NCBI RefSeq assembly: GCF_008065375.1
Contig: NZ_MU084032.1
Coordinates: forward strand, 65,156-129,155
Reading direction: 5' to 3'
Length of the DNA stretch: 64,000 nucleotides
Source of the DNA: Nonomuraea sp. SYSU D8015
GTDB taxonomy: Bacteria > Actinomycetota > Actinomycetes > Streptosporangiales > Streptosporangiaceae
This document shows, piece by piece, positions 24,428-32,784 of the stretch (position 1 is its first letter; every line of letters starts with the position of its first letter). A program made the translations under genes and the position numbers. The notes under the pieces are model-generated. The model saw only the letters and a program-made list of their open reading frames with translations. It was not told the origin of the DNA and made no database searches.

Positions 24428-25291
24428 ATGACATTGGCGCAGCTCAGGGCACTGCTGGCAGTGGCCGAACACGGCGGCTTCACCGCCGCCGCCGACCACA
24501 CCGGCATGTCGCAGCCCGCGGTCAGCCGCGCCATCGCCGCCTTGGAGCGCGAGCTCGGCGCGGCCCTGTTCGTCCGCCACCGCGACGGCATCGCCCTCAC
24601 CGAGGCCGGCCGCCGCGCGGTCGACCGGGCCCGCGAGGCGCTGCGCCACTTCGACCTCATCCGCGCCGACGTGGCGGCCGCCGCCGGCGAGATCACCGGC
24701 GAGCTGCGCCTGGCCAGCCTCCCCAGCGCCACGGGCACGCTCATCGCCCGGCTGCTGCGCACGTTCACCGACCGCTACCCGCAGGTGCGCGTGCGGCTGT
24801 TCGAGGGGGTCGACGACGACATCCGCGCCTGGCTGCATCGGGGCGCCGCCGAGGTCGGCGTCGTCACCCTGCCCGCCCCCGGCCTGGACACCGTCCCGCT
24901 CAGCACCCACGACATGGTGGCCGTGCTGCCCGCCGGGCACCCGCTGGCCGACCGCGAGGTCGTGCACGTCGCCGACTTCGCCGAACAGCCGTTCATCCTG
25001 ACCACCGCCGGCTGCCGCCCGCTGATCATGGGTGCCGCGCGGGAGTCGGAGGTGCGCCTCGACATCGCCTTCGAGGCCAGCGGACCGGCCGCGATCCTCG
25101 AGATGGTGGCCGCGGGGCTCGGGGTCAGCATCGTGCCCACGCTGGGGCTGCCCGCCGACCTGGGCGCGGCCGTCACGCGTCCGCTGGAGCCGAGGACGAC
25201 CCGCTCGCTGGCCCTGGCCGTCCCCTCGCTGCCAGCCTGCTCCCCCGCCGTGCGGGTGTTCCTCGACCAGCTGGCCGCCTTTACAGTGTAG
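24428..25291 (+). CDS. LysR-family transcriptional regulator
   Basis: 287 residues. The N-terminal winged HTH reads LRALLAVAEHGGFTAAADHTGMSQPAVSRAIAALERELG (split: FTAAADHTGMSQPAVSRAIA) and the typical ALFVRHRDGIALTEAGR follows. The C-terminal periplasmic-binding-like effector domain is about 90-287 (GELRLASLPSATGTLIARLL, VGVVTLPAPGLDTVPL). The likely target is the divergent hydrolase gene via the inverted repeat at 24406-24421. The effector is unknown. The 3' end overlaps the convergent MFS gene by 11 bases. Confidence 0.93.
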   Translation: MTLAQLRALLAVAEHGGFTAAADHTGMSQPAVSRAIAALERELGAALFVRHRDGIALTEAGRRAVDRAREALRHFDLIRADVAAAAGEITGELRLASLPSATGTLIARLLRTFTDRYPQVRVRLFEGVDDDIRAWLHRGAAEVGVVTLPAPGLDTVPLSTHDMVAVLPAGHPLADREVVHVADFAEQPFILTTAGCRPLIMGAARESEVRLDIAFEASGPAAILEMVAAGLGVSIVPTLGLPADLGAAVTRPLEPRTTRSLALAVPSLPACSPAVRVFLDQLAAFTV

Positions 25292-26774
25292 ATTTCTCCG
25301 TTGCGGGAGCTTCGGTGCGGAGCGGCACCTCCCGGACGAACCAGGCGGCGGCGAAGGCGAGAACGGCCAGGACGGCGGAGCCGGCCAGCACGCCGTGCAG
25401 CCCGGCGCTGACCGCCTCCCCCACGGCGGCACGGACGCCGGCCGGCAACGTGGACATCAGCTCGGGGGTGAGCCCGCCCTCCCCCGCCAGGCGGCCGGCC
25501 GTCCCGGCACCCGCCCCGGCGGTCAGGCTCGCCTCCATGCGCGCGCCGAACACCGCCCCGAGCAGGGCGATCCCGAGCGAGCCCCCGATGGTGCGCAGCA
25601 GGGTGACGGTCCCGCTGGCCGCTCCCATGTCGCGCGGGTCGGCGCTGTTCAGCGTGATCAGCATGGTGGACTGCGTCAGCAGCCCGATGCCGACCCCGGC
25701 GACCACCGTGAGCGCCGAGGCGAGCGCGGTGTCCGTGCCCGCGCCGAGCCCGGTCAGCACCAGCGTCCCCGCCACCAGTACACCGCCGCCGAGGATGGGG
25801 TAGACGCGATACCGGCCGTCCCTGCTGATGAGGCGGCCGGTGGCGAGCTGCGCCGCGAGCATGCCGAACAGCAGCGGCAGCAGCGACATCCCGCTCGCCG
25901 TCGGCGAGGCGCCCCGGGCGAACTGCATGTACTGCGGCAGGTAGGCGGTCACCGCCATCATGACCGCGCCGGACAGCAGGCTCAGCACCTGGGCGAGGGT
26001 GAAGTTGCGGTCGCGGAAGAGCCTGGGCGGGATGACCGGCTCCGCGGCCCGCCGCTCGACGCGGACGAAGGCGGCCAGCGCCGCGACGGCGGCCGCGCCC
26101 AGGGCCAGGATCTGCGGCGACGTCCACGCGTACGTGACGCCGCCCCAGCTCGCCAGCAGCGTCAACGCCAGGATGCCGGCGGTCAGCAGCGCCGCCCCGA
26201 GGTAGTCGATCCTGGCCCTGACCCGCTCCTCCCCGGCCAGCCGGATCCCGAAGCCCACGACGAGCAGGGCGACGGCCCCGACGGGCACGTTCACGTAGAA
26301 CGTCCACCGCCAGCTCAGGTGGTCGGTGAGCAGGCCGCCGAGCAACGGCCCGCCGATGAAGGCGACCGGCAGCATGGCCCCGACCATCGACTGGACCTTG
26401 CCGCTGTCGCGGGGCGGCACGAGCACGCCGATGATCGACAACGCGCCGACCATCAGCCCGCCCGCGCCGAGCCCCTGCACCGCGCGGAAGGCGATGAGCT
26501 GGCCGATGTCCTGCGACAGCCCGGCCAGCATGGACCCGGCCAGGAAGATCCCGATCGCGGTCATGAACGTGCCCTTGCGGCCGTAGAGGTCGCCCAGCTT
26601 GCCCCAGATCGGGGTGGTGGCCGCGGTGGCCAGCAGGTAGGCGGTCACCACCCACGACAGCTCGTTCAGGCCGCCCAGCTCGCCGGTGATCGTGGGCAGC
26701 GCGGTGCCCACGATCAGGCCGTCCAGCATGGCCAGGAACATGCCCAGCATCAGCCCGAAGACGCCGAAATACAT
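25281..26774 (-). CDS. MFS drug exporter, 14-TM EmrB/QacA type
   Basis: 497 residues with about 14 membrane helices (DHA2 family). Motif C-like and motif A regions are GKLGDLYGRKGTFMTAIGIF and LIAFRAVQGLGAGGLMVGAL. The opening MYFGVFGLMLGMFLAMLDGLIVGTALPTI carries motif D1. It is a proton-driven multidrug or antibiotic exporter. ATG 26774 is set by the preceding FMN reductase stop, which ends one base earlier; the longer open frame upstream is a shadow of that gene. The MFS/reductase pair is divergent from a TetR regulator with palindromic sites between them, implying substrate-induced efflux plus redox detoxification. Confidence 0.92.
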   Translation of the reverse strand: MYFGVFGLMLGMFLAMLDGLIVGTALPTITGELGGLNELSWVVTAYLLATAATTPIWGKLGDLYGRKGTFMTAIGIFLAGSMLAGLSQDIGQLIAFRAVQGLGAGGLMVGALSIIGVLVPPRDSGKVQSMVGAMLPVAFIGGPLLGGLLTDHLSWRWTFYVNVPVGAVALLVVGFGIRLAGEERVRARIDYLGAALLTAGILALTLLASWGGVTYAWTSPQILALGAAAVAALAAFVRVERRAAEPVIPPRLFRDRNFTLAQVLSLLSGAVMMAVTAYLPQYMQFARGASPTASGMSLLPLLFGMLAAQLATGRLISRDGRYRVYPILGGGVLVAGTLVLTGLGAGTDTALASALTVVAGVGIGLLTQSTMLITLNSADPRDMGAASGTVTLLRTIGGSLGIALLGAVFGARMEASLTAGAGAGTAGRLAGEGGLTPELMSTLPAGVRAAVGEAVSAGLHGVLAGSAVLAVLAFAAAWFVREVPLRTEAPATEKSTL

Positions 26775-26775
26775 C

Positions 26776-27366
26776 TCACGCGCCGTACGGGGTCGCGGCC
26801 CTGGCCTCGCGCAGGGCGCGGCCCCACCAGGCGAGCTGGTCGAGCATCGCCTTGGCGGCCCCGTCGGCGCCGGGGTTCGACTCGGTGCCGTCCGGGCCGA
26901 TCTGGGACCACGGGGCCTGCAGGCCGACGGCGTCGCGCACGGTGACGGCGTGCAGCTCGGCCAGGACCAGGCGGAGCTGCTCGACGGCGCGCAGCCCGGC
27001 CGAGAAGCCGCCGTAGCCGACGAACCCGACCGGCTTGGCATGCCATTCCTTGTTGTGCCAGTCGATGGCGTTCTTCAGCGAGGCGGGGAAGCTCCGGTTG
27101 TACTCGGGTGTGACGATCACGAATGCGTCGGCCGCCGCCATCCGCGGCGACACGGCGGTCAACTGCTCCAGGGCGTCCCGGGCGGCTGGGGGCTGCCCGA
27201 GAACGGGGAACACGGTGGGCAGCGGCGTCTCGACCAGGTCGATGACGTCGGCGGTCATGTCCTCGCGCCGGTCGAGGTGGCCGCGGATCCAGGTGCCGAC
27301 GGCGGGGCCGAAGCGGCCGTCCCTCGTGCTGCCGATCAGGACGGCGACGCGCAGCGGGCTCTCCAT
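26776..27366 (-). CDS. NADPH-dependent FMN reductase family protein
   Basis: 196 residues, flavodoxin-like fold. The phosphate loop of the FMN site is VLIGSTRDGRFGPAVG, and the family motif VTPEYNRSFPASLKNAIDW is complete, followed by KPVGFVGYGGFSAGLRA. It reduces FMN, quinones or azo/nitro compounds with NAD(P)H. ATG 27366 (MESPLRVAV) has GAGCGCTC-type spacing with GGAG nearby; the upstream in-frame extension is not conserved in character. It is co-transcribed with the MFS exporter (one-base gap) and divergent from TetR, so it is probably part of an electrophile or drug response. Confidence 0.9.
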   Translation of the reverse strand: MESPLRVAVLIGSTRDGRFGPAVGTWIRGHLDRREDMTADVIDLVETPLPTVFPVLGQPPAARDALEQLTAVSPRMAAADAFVIVTPEYNRSFPASLKNAIDWHNKEWHAKPVGFVGYGGFSAGLRAVEQLRLVLAELHAVTVRDAVGLQAPWSQIGPDGTESNPGADGAAKAMLDQLAWWGRALREARAATPYGA

Positions 27367-27382
27367 GAGCGCTCCTTCGGGT

Positions 27383-27455
27383 GTGTACATCGTATCGACG
27401 GAAATACAACGTACACAGCCCGGTGTATGTTGTCTACTCCTGATACGGTGTACAC
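27383..27455. promoter_or_regulatory. TetR operator region between FMN reductase and TetR genes
   Basis: The 118-base divergent gap holds an inverted pair GTGTAC (27383-27388) and GTACAC (27411-27416) and a perfect 8-base palindrome GTGTACAC (27448-27455), plus related GTGTATG and TACATCGTAT copies. It is less GC-rich than its surroundings. It would let the TetR protein repress both directions. The motif is seen; the binding is inferred. Confidence 0.55.
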
Positions 27456-27484
27456 GAATCACTGCCTGGAGAGGAGGCGGTCTC

Positions 27485-28210
27485 ATGGCCGCTCACGAGG
27501 ACGGGGCCACACTGTGGGAGCGCCTCGAACGGCCCGCCCCGGCGCCCCGCCAGACCCTGTCGCCGCACCGGATCGCCACCGTGGCCGTCGGCGTCGCGGA
27601 CGCCGAGGGGCTCGACGCCATCACCATGCGCCGGCTGGCCACCGAGCTGGGGGTCGCGCCGATGGCCACCTACCGATACGTGTCGGGCAAGGACGACCTG
27701 CTCCAGCTCATGGTCGACCACGTCTACGGCGAGCTCGAACTGCCCGCCGACACGGAGGGCTGGCGCGAGACGCTGCGCGCGATCGCCGTCAGGACGCGCG
27801 AGCTGATGCTCCGCCATCTCTGGTTCGCCCAGCTCCCGCCGAGCGCGCTGCTCGCCCTCACCCCGAACCGCCTGGCCGTCTCGGAATGCTCCCTGCGCTC
27901 GTTGAGCGGCCTCGGCCTCGACCCCGACACGATGATGGCCGTGGCCAACACGGTGAGCTCCTACACGCACGGCGTGGTCAGCGCCGAGATCGCGATGCGG
28001 CAGTTCATGGCCGGGCAGGGGTGGTCGGACGAGCAGCAGATGTACCAAAGCCTCGCGCCGCAGATGACGTACCTGCTGGGGACCGGCCGCTATCCGGCGT
28101 ACAAGGGCTACATCTACGAGGGCAGGCGCAAGCACGATCCGGGCTGGCAGTTCGAGACGGGGCTCGACTACGTGCTCGACGGCATCGCCGACAGAATACG
28201 CCCGCAGTAG
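27485..28210 (+). CDS. TetR-family transcriptional regulator
   Basis: 241 residues. The HTH (about 28-72) contains AEGLDAITMRRLATELGVAPMATYRYVSGKDDLLQLMVDHV, shown here as RRLATELGVAPMATYRYV. The C-terminal half belongs to the TetR_C (TetR class, PF02909-like) ligand domain, with helices such as LWFAQLPPSALLALTP. ATG 27485 follows GGAGAGGAGG; a longer frame upstream is non-coding. It is divergent from the FMN reductase/MFS pair, which it most likely represses until bound by a drug-like ligand. Confidence 0.92.
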   Translation: MAAHEDGATLWERLERPAPAPRQTLSPHRIATVAVGVADAEGLDAITMRRLATELGVAPMATYRYVSGKDDLLQLMVDHVYGELELPADTEGWRETLRAIAVRTRELMLRHLWFAQLPPSALLALTPNRLAVSECSLRSLSGLGLDPDTMMAVANTVSSYTHGVVSAEIAMRQFMAGQGWSDEQQMYQSLAPQMTYLLGTGRYPAYKGYIYEGRRKHDPGWQFETGLDYVLDGIADRIRPQ

Positions 28211-28274
28211 TGTCGATCCCTCCCACCGCCGTTCGACGCGTTGGCGGGCACACGCGACAGAGAGAGGACATCCG

Positions 28275-28715
28275 ATGAAGTTCATGATCGTGGGCAAGGG
28301 CAACGCGGAGATCGAGGCCGGGGCGCTGCCCAGCAAGGAGTACGTCGACCAGATGCACGCCTACAACGAGTCGCTGGCCAAGGCCGGGGTGCTGCTGGCC
28401 GCCGAGGGGCTCTACCCGAGCTCGCGCGGCGCCCAGATCGCCTACACCGGCGGCAAGGCGACCGTGATCGACGGGCCGTTCACCGAGGCCAAGGAGCTCA
28501 TCGCCGGCTTCTGGCTGATCCAGGTGAAGTCCAAGGAGGAGGCCGTCGAGTGGGCGCTGCGCCTGCCGATGCCGCCCGGGGCGGAGGGGGTGGCGCTCGA
28601 CGTGTGGCAGGTGTTCGACGCCTCGGACGTGCCGGACGAATCGATGCCGGCCGAGCAGCGCGAGCACGAGAAGGCCCTGCGCGAGGTCCTCGGCGCCGAC
28701 GAGCCCGGCGTCTGA
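28275..28715 (+). CDS. YciI/DGPF-family protein
   Basis: 146 residues of the YCII-related (DGPF) family: MKFMIVGKGN, then TVIDGPFTEAKELIAGFWLI with the defining DGPF motif, and the ferredoxin-like dimer fold. The last 30 residues are acidic and variable. AGAGAGGA lies just upstream. These small proteins are commonly encoded next to ECF42-group sigma factors, and here the sigma gene starts 74 bases downstream in the same orientation. Function is unknown; a sensing or regulatory partnership with the sigma factor is suggested in the literature on ECF42 loci. Confidence 0.9.
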   Translation: MKFMIVGKGNAEIEAGALPSKEYVDQMHAYNESLAKAGVLLAAEGLYPSSRGAQIAYTGGKATVIDGPFTEAKELIAGFWLIQVKSKEEAVEWALRLPMPPGAEGVALDVWQVFDASDVPDESMPAEQREHEKALREVLGADEPGV

Positions 28716-28789
28716 TCCGCACGCCCTCCCGCGAGGCGGCGCGGCGCACCCGGGTTGCGATGAACTGCGAGCCCTGATCTCATGGCCCC

Positions 28790-30028
28790 GTGACGGCTTC
28801 CGACACACACCGGGCGATCGAGGCGGTCTGGCGGATCGAGGCGGCCCGGCTCATCGCCGGGCTCGCCAGGCTGGTGCGCGACGTCGGCCTCGCCGAGGAG
28901 CTGGCCCAGGACGCGCTGGTCGCCGCCCTGGAGCAGTGGCCCGAGTCCGGCGTGCCGCGCAACCCCGGCGCCTGGCTGATGACGGTCGCCAAACGCCGCG
29001 CCATCGACCTGATCCGCAGGAACGAGCGCATGGAGCGCAACCTGGCCGAGCTCGGCCACCGTCTGGAGCAGGGTGAGGAGGAGCCGCCCGAGGTCGACGA
29101 GATCGAGGACGACCTGCTGCGCCTGGTGTTCACGGCCTGCCACCCCGCCCTGTCGGTGGAGGCCCGGGTGGCGCTGACGCTGCGCGTGCTCGGCGGCCTG
29201 ACCACCGACGAGATCGCCCGCGCGTTCCTGATCTCGGAGCCGACGGCGGCGCAGCGCATCGTCCGCGCCAAGCGCACCCTGGCCGACAGGCAGATCCCCT
29301 TCGAGGTCCCGCAGGGCGCCGAGCTGGCCGGCCGCCTGGCCGCCGTCCTGGAGGTCATCTACCTCATCTTCAACGAGGGCTACTCGGCCACGGCCGGCGA
29401 CGACTGGATGCGCCCCGCCCTGTGCGAGGACGCGTTGCGCCTGGGCCGGGTGCTCGCGGGCCTGATGCCGAAGGAGCCGGAGGTCCACGGGCTGGTGGCG
29501 CTGATGGAGATCCAGGCGTCGCGTTCGGCCGCCCGCGTGGGCCCCTCCGGCGAGCCGATCCTCCTGCTGGAGCAGAACCGCGCCCGCTGGGACCGGCTCC
29601 TCATCGGCCGCGGCCTGGCCGCCCTGCAGCGTGCCGAGGAGCTCGGCGGCGCCCGCGGCCCGTACACGCTGCAGGCCGCCATCGCCGCCTGCCACGCCCG
29701 CGCCGTCGACCCCGAGGACACCGACTGGGTCCGCATCGCCGACCTGTACGAGGAGCTGGCCAAGCTGTCCCGCTCCCCCGTCGTCGAGCTGAACCGCGCG
29801 GTGGCGCTGTCGATGGCGTACGGCCCCGCGGCGGGCCTGGAGCTGCTGGACCAGATCATGGACGAGCCGTCGCTGAAGGACTACCACCTGCTGCCCAGCG
29901 TGCGCGGGGACTTCCTGTTCAAGCTGGGCCGGCGGGAGGAGGCGCGGGCGGAGTTCGGGCGCGCGGCCGGCATGACCCGCAACGCCCGCGAACGCGCCCT
30001 CCTGGAGGAACGCGCCGCCGCCTGCTGA
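28790..30028 (+). CDS. ECF42-group RNA polymerase sigma factor
   Basis: 412 residues, double the size of a normal ECF. Region 2 spans about 10-75 (GLARLVRDVGLAEELAQDALVAAL, WLMTVAKRRAIDLIRR). Region 4 is about 115-165 (VFTACHPALSVEARVALTLRVLGGLTTDEIARAFLISEPTAAQRIVRAKR, given here as TDEIARAFLISEPTAAQRI). A C-terminal TPR-like/DUF6596 domain of about 230 residues follows (LIFNEGYSATAGDDWMRPALCEDALRLGRVL). ECF42 proteins lack a classical anti-sigma factor; the C-terminal extension is needed for activity and they control DGPF/YciI genes. The adjacent YciI gene fits exactly. Start GTG 28790. Confidence 0.92.
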   Translation: MTASDTHRAIEAVWRIEAARLIAGLARLVRDVGLAEELAQDALVAALEQWPESGVPRNPGAWLMTVAKRRAIDLIRRNERMERNLAELGHRLEQGEEEPPEVDEIEDDLLRLVFTACHPALSVEARVALTLRVLGGLTTDEIARAFLISEPTAAQRIVRAKRTLADRQIPFEVPQGAELAGRLAAVLEVIYLIFNEGYSATAGDDWMRPALCEDALRLGRVLAGLMPKEPEVHGLVALMEIQASRSAARVGPSGEPILLLEQNRARWDRLLIGRGLAALQRAEELGGARGPYTLQAAIAACHARAVDPEDTDWVRIADLYEELAKLSRSPVVELNRAVALSMAYGPAAGLELLDQIMDEPSLKDYHLLPSVRGDFLFKLGRREEARAEFGRAAGMTRNARERALLEERAAAC

Positions 30029-30049
30029 CCCCTCGGCCGGGACAGCCGC

Positions 30050-30133
30050 GTCACCGGGCATTCCGTGCACATCAGGGGCGGCGACCCGACCACGGCAAGG
30101 GCGTCGGCCCGGCTCGTGGTGGACCTGACCTGA
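30050..30133 (+). pseudogene. Possible 3' remnant of a lost gene
   Basis: The gap between the sigma gene and the LacI stop contains a short frame, VTGHSVHIRGGDPTTARASA..., ending VVDLT and a TGA at 30131. It has coding-like composition but no start or upstream body in this window. It may be the tail of a gene removed by deletion. Weak evidence. Confidence 0.2.
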
Positions 30134-30136
30134 GCG

Positions 30137-31183
30137 CTAGGCCGAGCCGCCCACGATGATGTCGGTCGGCAGGTAGACGCCGGGCTCGCCCGTGGGGCCC
30201 TCGTCGATCTCCCGCAGGCAGCGCTCCACCAGCGCGGCCGCCGCCCGTTCGAACGGCAGCCGCACGGTCGTCAGCGGCGGATCCGTGAGCCATTGCAGCG
30301 GACCGCCGTCGAACCCGGTCACGGCGACGTCCTGCCCGACCCGCAACCCGGCCAGCCGCACGGCGCGGATCACCTCCACGGCCAGCCAGTCGGCCGCGGT
30401 GACCACCGCGGTGGGACGCCGCCGGCCGCGCAGGAGGCGGCCCACCGCGGCCTCGACGCCTTCCGTCGTCTCATGAACCACCCACGAGGCGGGCACGGAG
30501 AGCCCGTGGTGACGCATCCGGGTGCGGAAGCCCTCCAGCCGCTCGTGGAACCAGTAGCCCGGCTGGCGGGCCCCGATGTAGGCGATGTCGCCGTGCCCCT
30601 TCTCGACCAGGTAGTCGACCATGGAGGCGACGCCGACGGCGTTGTCGACGTCGACCCACGACTGCGGCAGGTCGGCCTCGGTGCGCCCGAACGAGGCGAA
30701 GGGCATCCCGACCCCCGCGAGATAGCGCGCCCGCGGATCGTCGATGCTGGAGTCGTTGATCACGAATCCGTCGACGCCATGGGCGGCGACGAGCTCGCGC
30801 AGCCGGCCGGTCGCGTCGTCGCCGGAGGTGAAGACGAGGAGCTGGTAGCCGTGCCGATCGGCCTCACGCAGTAAGGGCTGCACGAACGAGACCGTGAAGA
30901 CCTGGTAGACGTCGAGCTGCTTGCCCGAGACGTGGTAGCCGAGCTGACGGGTGCGCTGCAGGCGCAGGTTGCGCGCCTGCCGGTTGGGCTGATAGCCGAG
31001 GTCCTCGACGGCGGCCAGCACCCGCAGGCGGGTCTCCTCCGGGATGCCGCTGCCCGGCCGCTCGTTGATGACGAACGAGACCGTGGTCGGCGAGACGCCG
31101 GCGAGCCGGGCCACGTCGGCCATGGTGGGCCGCCTCCTGCGTACCCTGGCCCCCTGTCTGCCGGCCCTCTCGTGCGATTGCAT
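30137..31183 (-). CDS. LacI-family repressor of the alpha-galactoside operon
   Basis: 348 residues. The HTH is MADVARLAGVSPTTVSFVINERPGSG (about 20-46), followed by the hinge helix and a periplasmic-binding-like sugar domain (FVINDSSIDDPRARYL, GDIAYIGARQPGYW, VAVTGFDGGPLQWLTDPPLTTVRLP). It is encoded downstream of the ABC importer/alpha-galactosidase operon on the same strand, after a 205-base gap with a terminator. It probably represses that operon and the divergent GH gene at the palindromes in 36915-37000, with galactosides as inducer (inference). A basic 19-residue extension (RAGRQGARVRRRR) precedes the HTH. Confidence 0.9.
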   Translation of the reverse strand: MQSHERAGRQGARVRRRRPTMADVARLAGVSPTTVSFVINERPGSGIPEETRLRVLAAVEDLGYQPNRQARNLRLQRTRQLGYHVSGKQLDVYQVFTVSFVQPLLREADRHGYQLLVFTSGDDATGRLRELVAAHGVDGFVINDSSIDDPRARYLAGVGMPFASFGRTEADLPQSWVDVDNAVGVASMVDYLVEKGHGDIAYIGARQPGYWFHERLEGFRTRMRHHGLSVPASWVVHETTEGVEAAVGRLLRGRRRPTAVVTAADWLAVEVIRAVRLAGLRVGQDVAVTGFDGGPLQWLTDPPLTTVRLPFERAAAALVERCLREIDEGPTGEPGVYLPTDIIVGGSA

Positions 31184-31322
31184 GGCGCCCTCCCCCTCGG
31201 CTGGGCATGATCAGCGTAGCGCAGGCGCTCCGGCCGTCGCGCACCCCGATCGTGACTCTTGCGTTGGTACGCGGCCGCGCGCCCGGCCCTCCTCCGGCCG
31301 GGCGGACGTCCGTTCACCCGGT

Positions 31323-31383
31323 GTGCCCGGCACCGGCCGCCGACCGGGCCGGGCACGCCGCGCGCCCCCGCTTTCCAGCGGGG
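31323..31383 (-). terminator. Hairpins after the sugar-binding protein gene
   Basis: CCCCGCT (31366-31372), loop TTCC, AGCGGGG (31377-31383) lies five bases past the SBP stop on the minus strand. A second stem, GTGCCCGGC (31323-31331) with GCCGGGCAC (31348-31356), follows. Together they probably end the importer transcript before the LacI gene. Confidence 0.65.
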
Positions 31384-31388
31384 CCCGC

Positions 31389-32744
31389 TCACTTGAACAG
31401 GGCATTGACCTGCTCGTTGGCCTTGCTCAGCGAGCTCGCCGGGGCGGTGCCGCCGATCACGGCGTCCATGGCCGGCTTCATGATGGACTCGATCTGCGCG
31501 GCGTGGTCGGTGATCGGGAAGAGGAAGGTCGTCTTGTCCTTGACGTTCACGGTGAACGCCTCGACGTCGACGCCCTTCTCCCCGAACTTCTTCTGGGCGA
31601 CCTCCACCGCGGCGGGGATGGCGGGGAAGACGACCGCGTGCTGGCCGACGACGTTCTGGCAGGCCGGGGAGGCGAGATACTTCACCCACTTCCACGCGGC
31701 GTCCTTGTTCTTGGTGCCGGCGTAGATCGAGTCGGCCAGACCGTTGAACATGCTCATCCGCGTGCCGCTCGGGCCGGTGGGCAGCGGGGCGAACGCCGGC
31801 TCGAACTTGTCGGACTTGGCGCCGGCCACCGAACCGATCATCCAGCTGCCGTTGGTCGCCATGGCGGCCTTGCCCGCGGAGAGCATGTCGTTCCAGGCCA
31901 CGCCCTCGGTCGCCTTCAGCGGCGGCATGTAGCCCTTGTCGATCAGGCTCTTCCACCAGGTGATGGTCTCCTGGAACTTGGGGTCGTCGTAGTTGTAGCG
32001 GCTGCCCCACGGGTTCTTGTCGGTGAACTTCCAGCCGTTGCTGACGGCGTACATGCTCCACTGGGTCTGGCCCAGGCCGTTGCCGGAGCTCTCCAGCCAC
32101 AGGCCGTAGGTCTCGACCTTGCTCTTGTCGAAGCCGGGCTCGTCACCGCGCTTGCCGTTCTTGTCCACGGTCAGCTTGGCGATGATCTTCTCGTAGGTGC
32201 CGCCGTCGGTGGGGTTCCAGGCCATCTCCTTCAGCTGCGCATCGGTGATCCCGGCCTTCTCGGTCAGCTTCTTGTTGTAGAAGACGGCGATGGTGTCCCA
32301 GTCCTTGGGCAGGCCGTACCGCTTGCCGTCGGCGCCGACCCACAGGTCGGCCAGGCCCTCCGCGTAGATGCCGGTGTCCACCTTGTCCTGCTTGACGAGG
32401 TCGTCGATCGGCAGGATGGTGCGCTTGGTGACGAACTCGGGGTATTTGGCCAGGTGGTTGGTGAAGACGTCCGGCGCGGACCCGGAGACGAAGCCCGTGG
32501 TGAGCTTGGTCCAGTAGTCGTCCCAGCCGAGCTGGGTGATCTTGACGGAGATGTTCGGGTTGGCCTTCTGGAAGTCGGTGGCGCACTGCTGGTAGGCCGG
32601 CTGCTGGTTGGCGTCCCAGAGCCAGTAGGAGAGGGTCGTCTTCCCGCCGGAGGAGGCGGTCCCTCCGCTGCTACCGCCGCACGCGGCGAGGGCCAGGGAC
32701 AGCAGGGCGACGCCGGCGGCCGCCGGCAACTTCTTGATCATCAA
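31389..32744 (-). CDS. ABC sugar-binding lipoprotein (alpha-galactoside importer)
   Basis: 451 residues. A type II signal peptide with lipobox LALAAC, lipidated Cys22, is followed by a Gly/Ser linker. The cluster B/family 1 solute-binding fold includes TTLSYWLWDANQQPAYQQCATDF near the N-terminus, FTNHLAKYPEFV, and GKAAMATNGSWMIGSV. It captures an oligosaccharide outside the membrane and delivers it to the two permeases encoded just upstream. The alpha-galactosidase in the same operon suggests raffinose, melibiose or galactomannan fragments. No ATPase is encoded here; such importers in actinobacteria share MsiK (inference). Confidence 0.92.
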   Translation of the reverse strand: MMIKKLPAAAGVALLSLALAACGGSSGGTASSGGKTTLSYWLWDANQQPAYQQCATDFQKANPNISVKITQLGWDDYWTKLTTGFVSGSAPDVFTNHLAKYPEFVTKRTILPIDDLVKQDKVDTGIYAEGLADLWVGADGKRYGLPKDWDTIAVFYNKKLTEKAGITDAQLKEMAWNPTDGGTYEKIIAKLTVDKNGKRGDEPGFDKSKVETYGLWLESSGNGLGQTQWSMYAVSNGWKFTDKNPWGSRYNYDDPKFQETITWWKSLIDKGYMPPLKATEGVAWNDMLSAGKAAMATNGSWMIGSVAGAKSDKFEPAFAPLPTGPSGTRMSMFNGLADSIYAGTKNKDAAWKWVKYLASPACQNVVGQHAVVFPAIPAAVEVAQKKFGEKGVDVEAFTVNVKDKTTFLFPITDHAAQIESIMKPAMDAVIGGTAPASSLSKANEQVNALFK

Positions 32745-32784
32745 TGTGTCCTTTCCGGTGGAGCTTGGCGAGAGGATCGGGGGG

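Noticed and set aside
27035..27484. N-terminal extension of the TetR frame
   Set aside because: Lies over the operator region and the antisense of the FMN reductase; the HTH-proximal ATG 27485 has a strong ribosome site.
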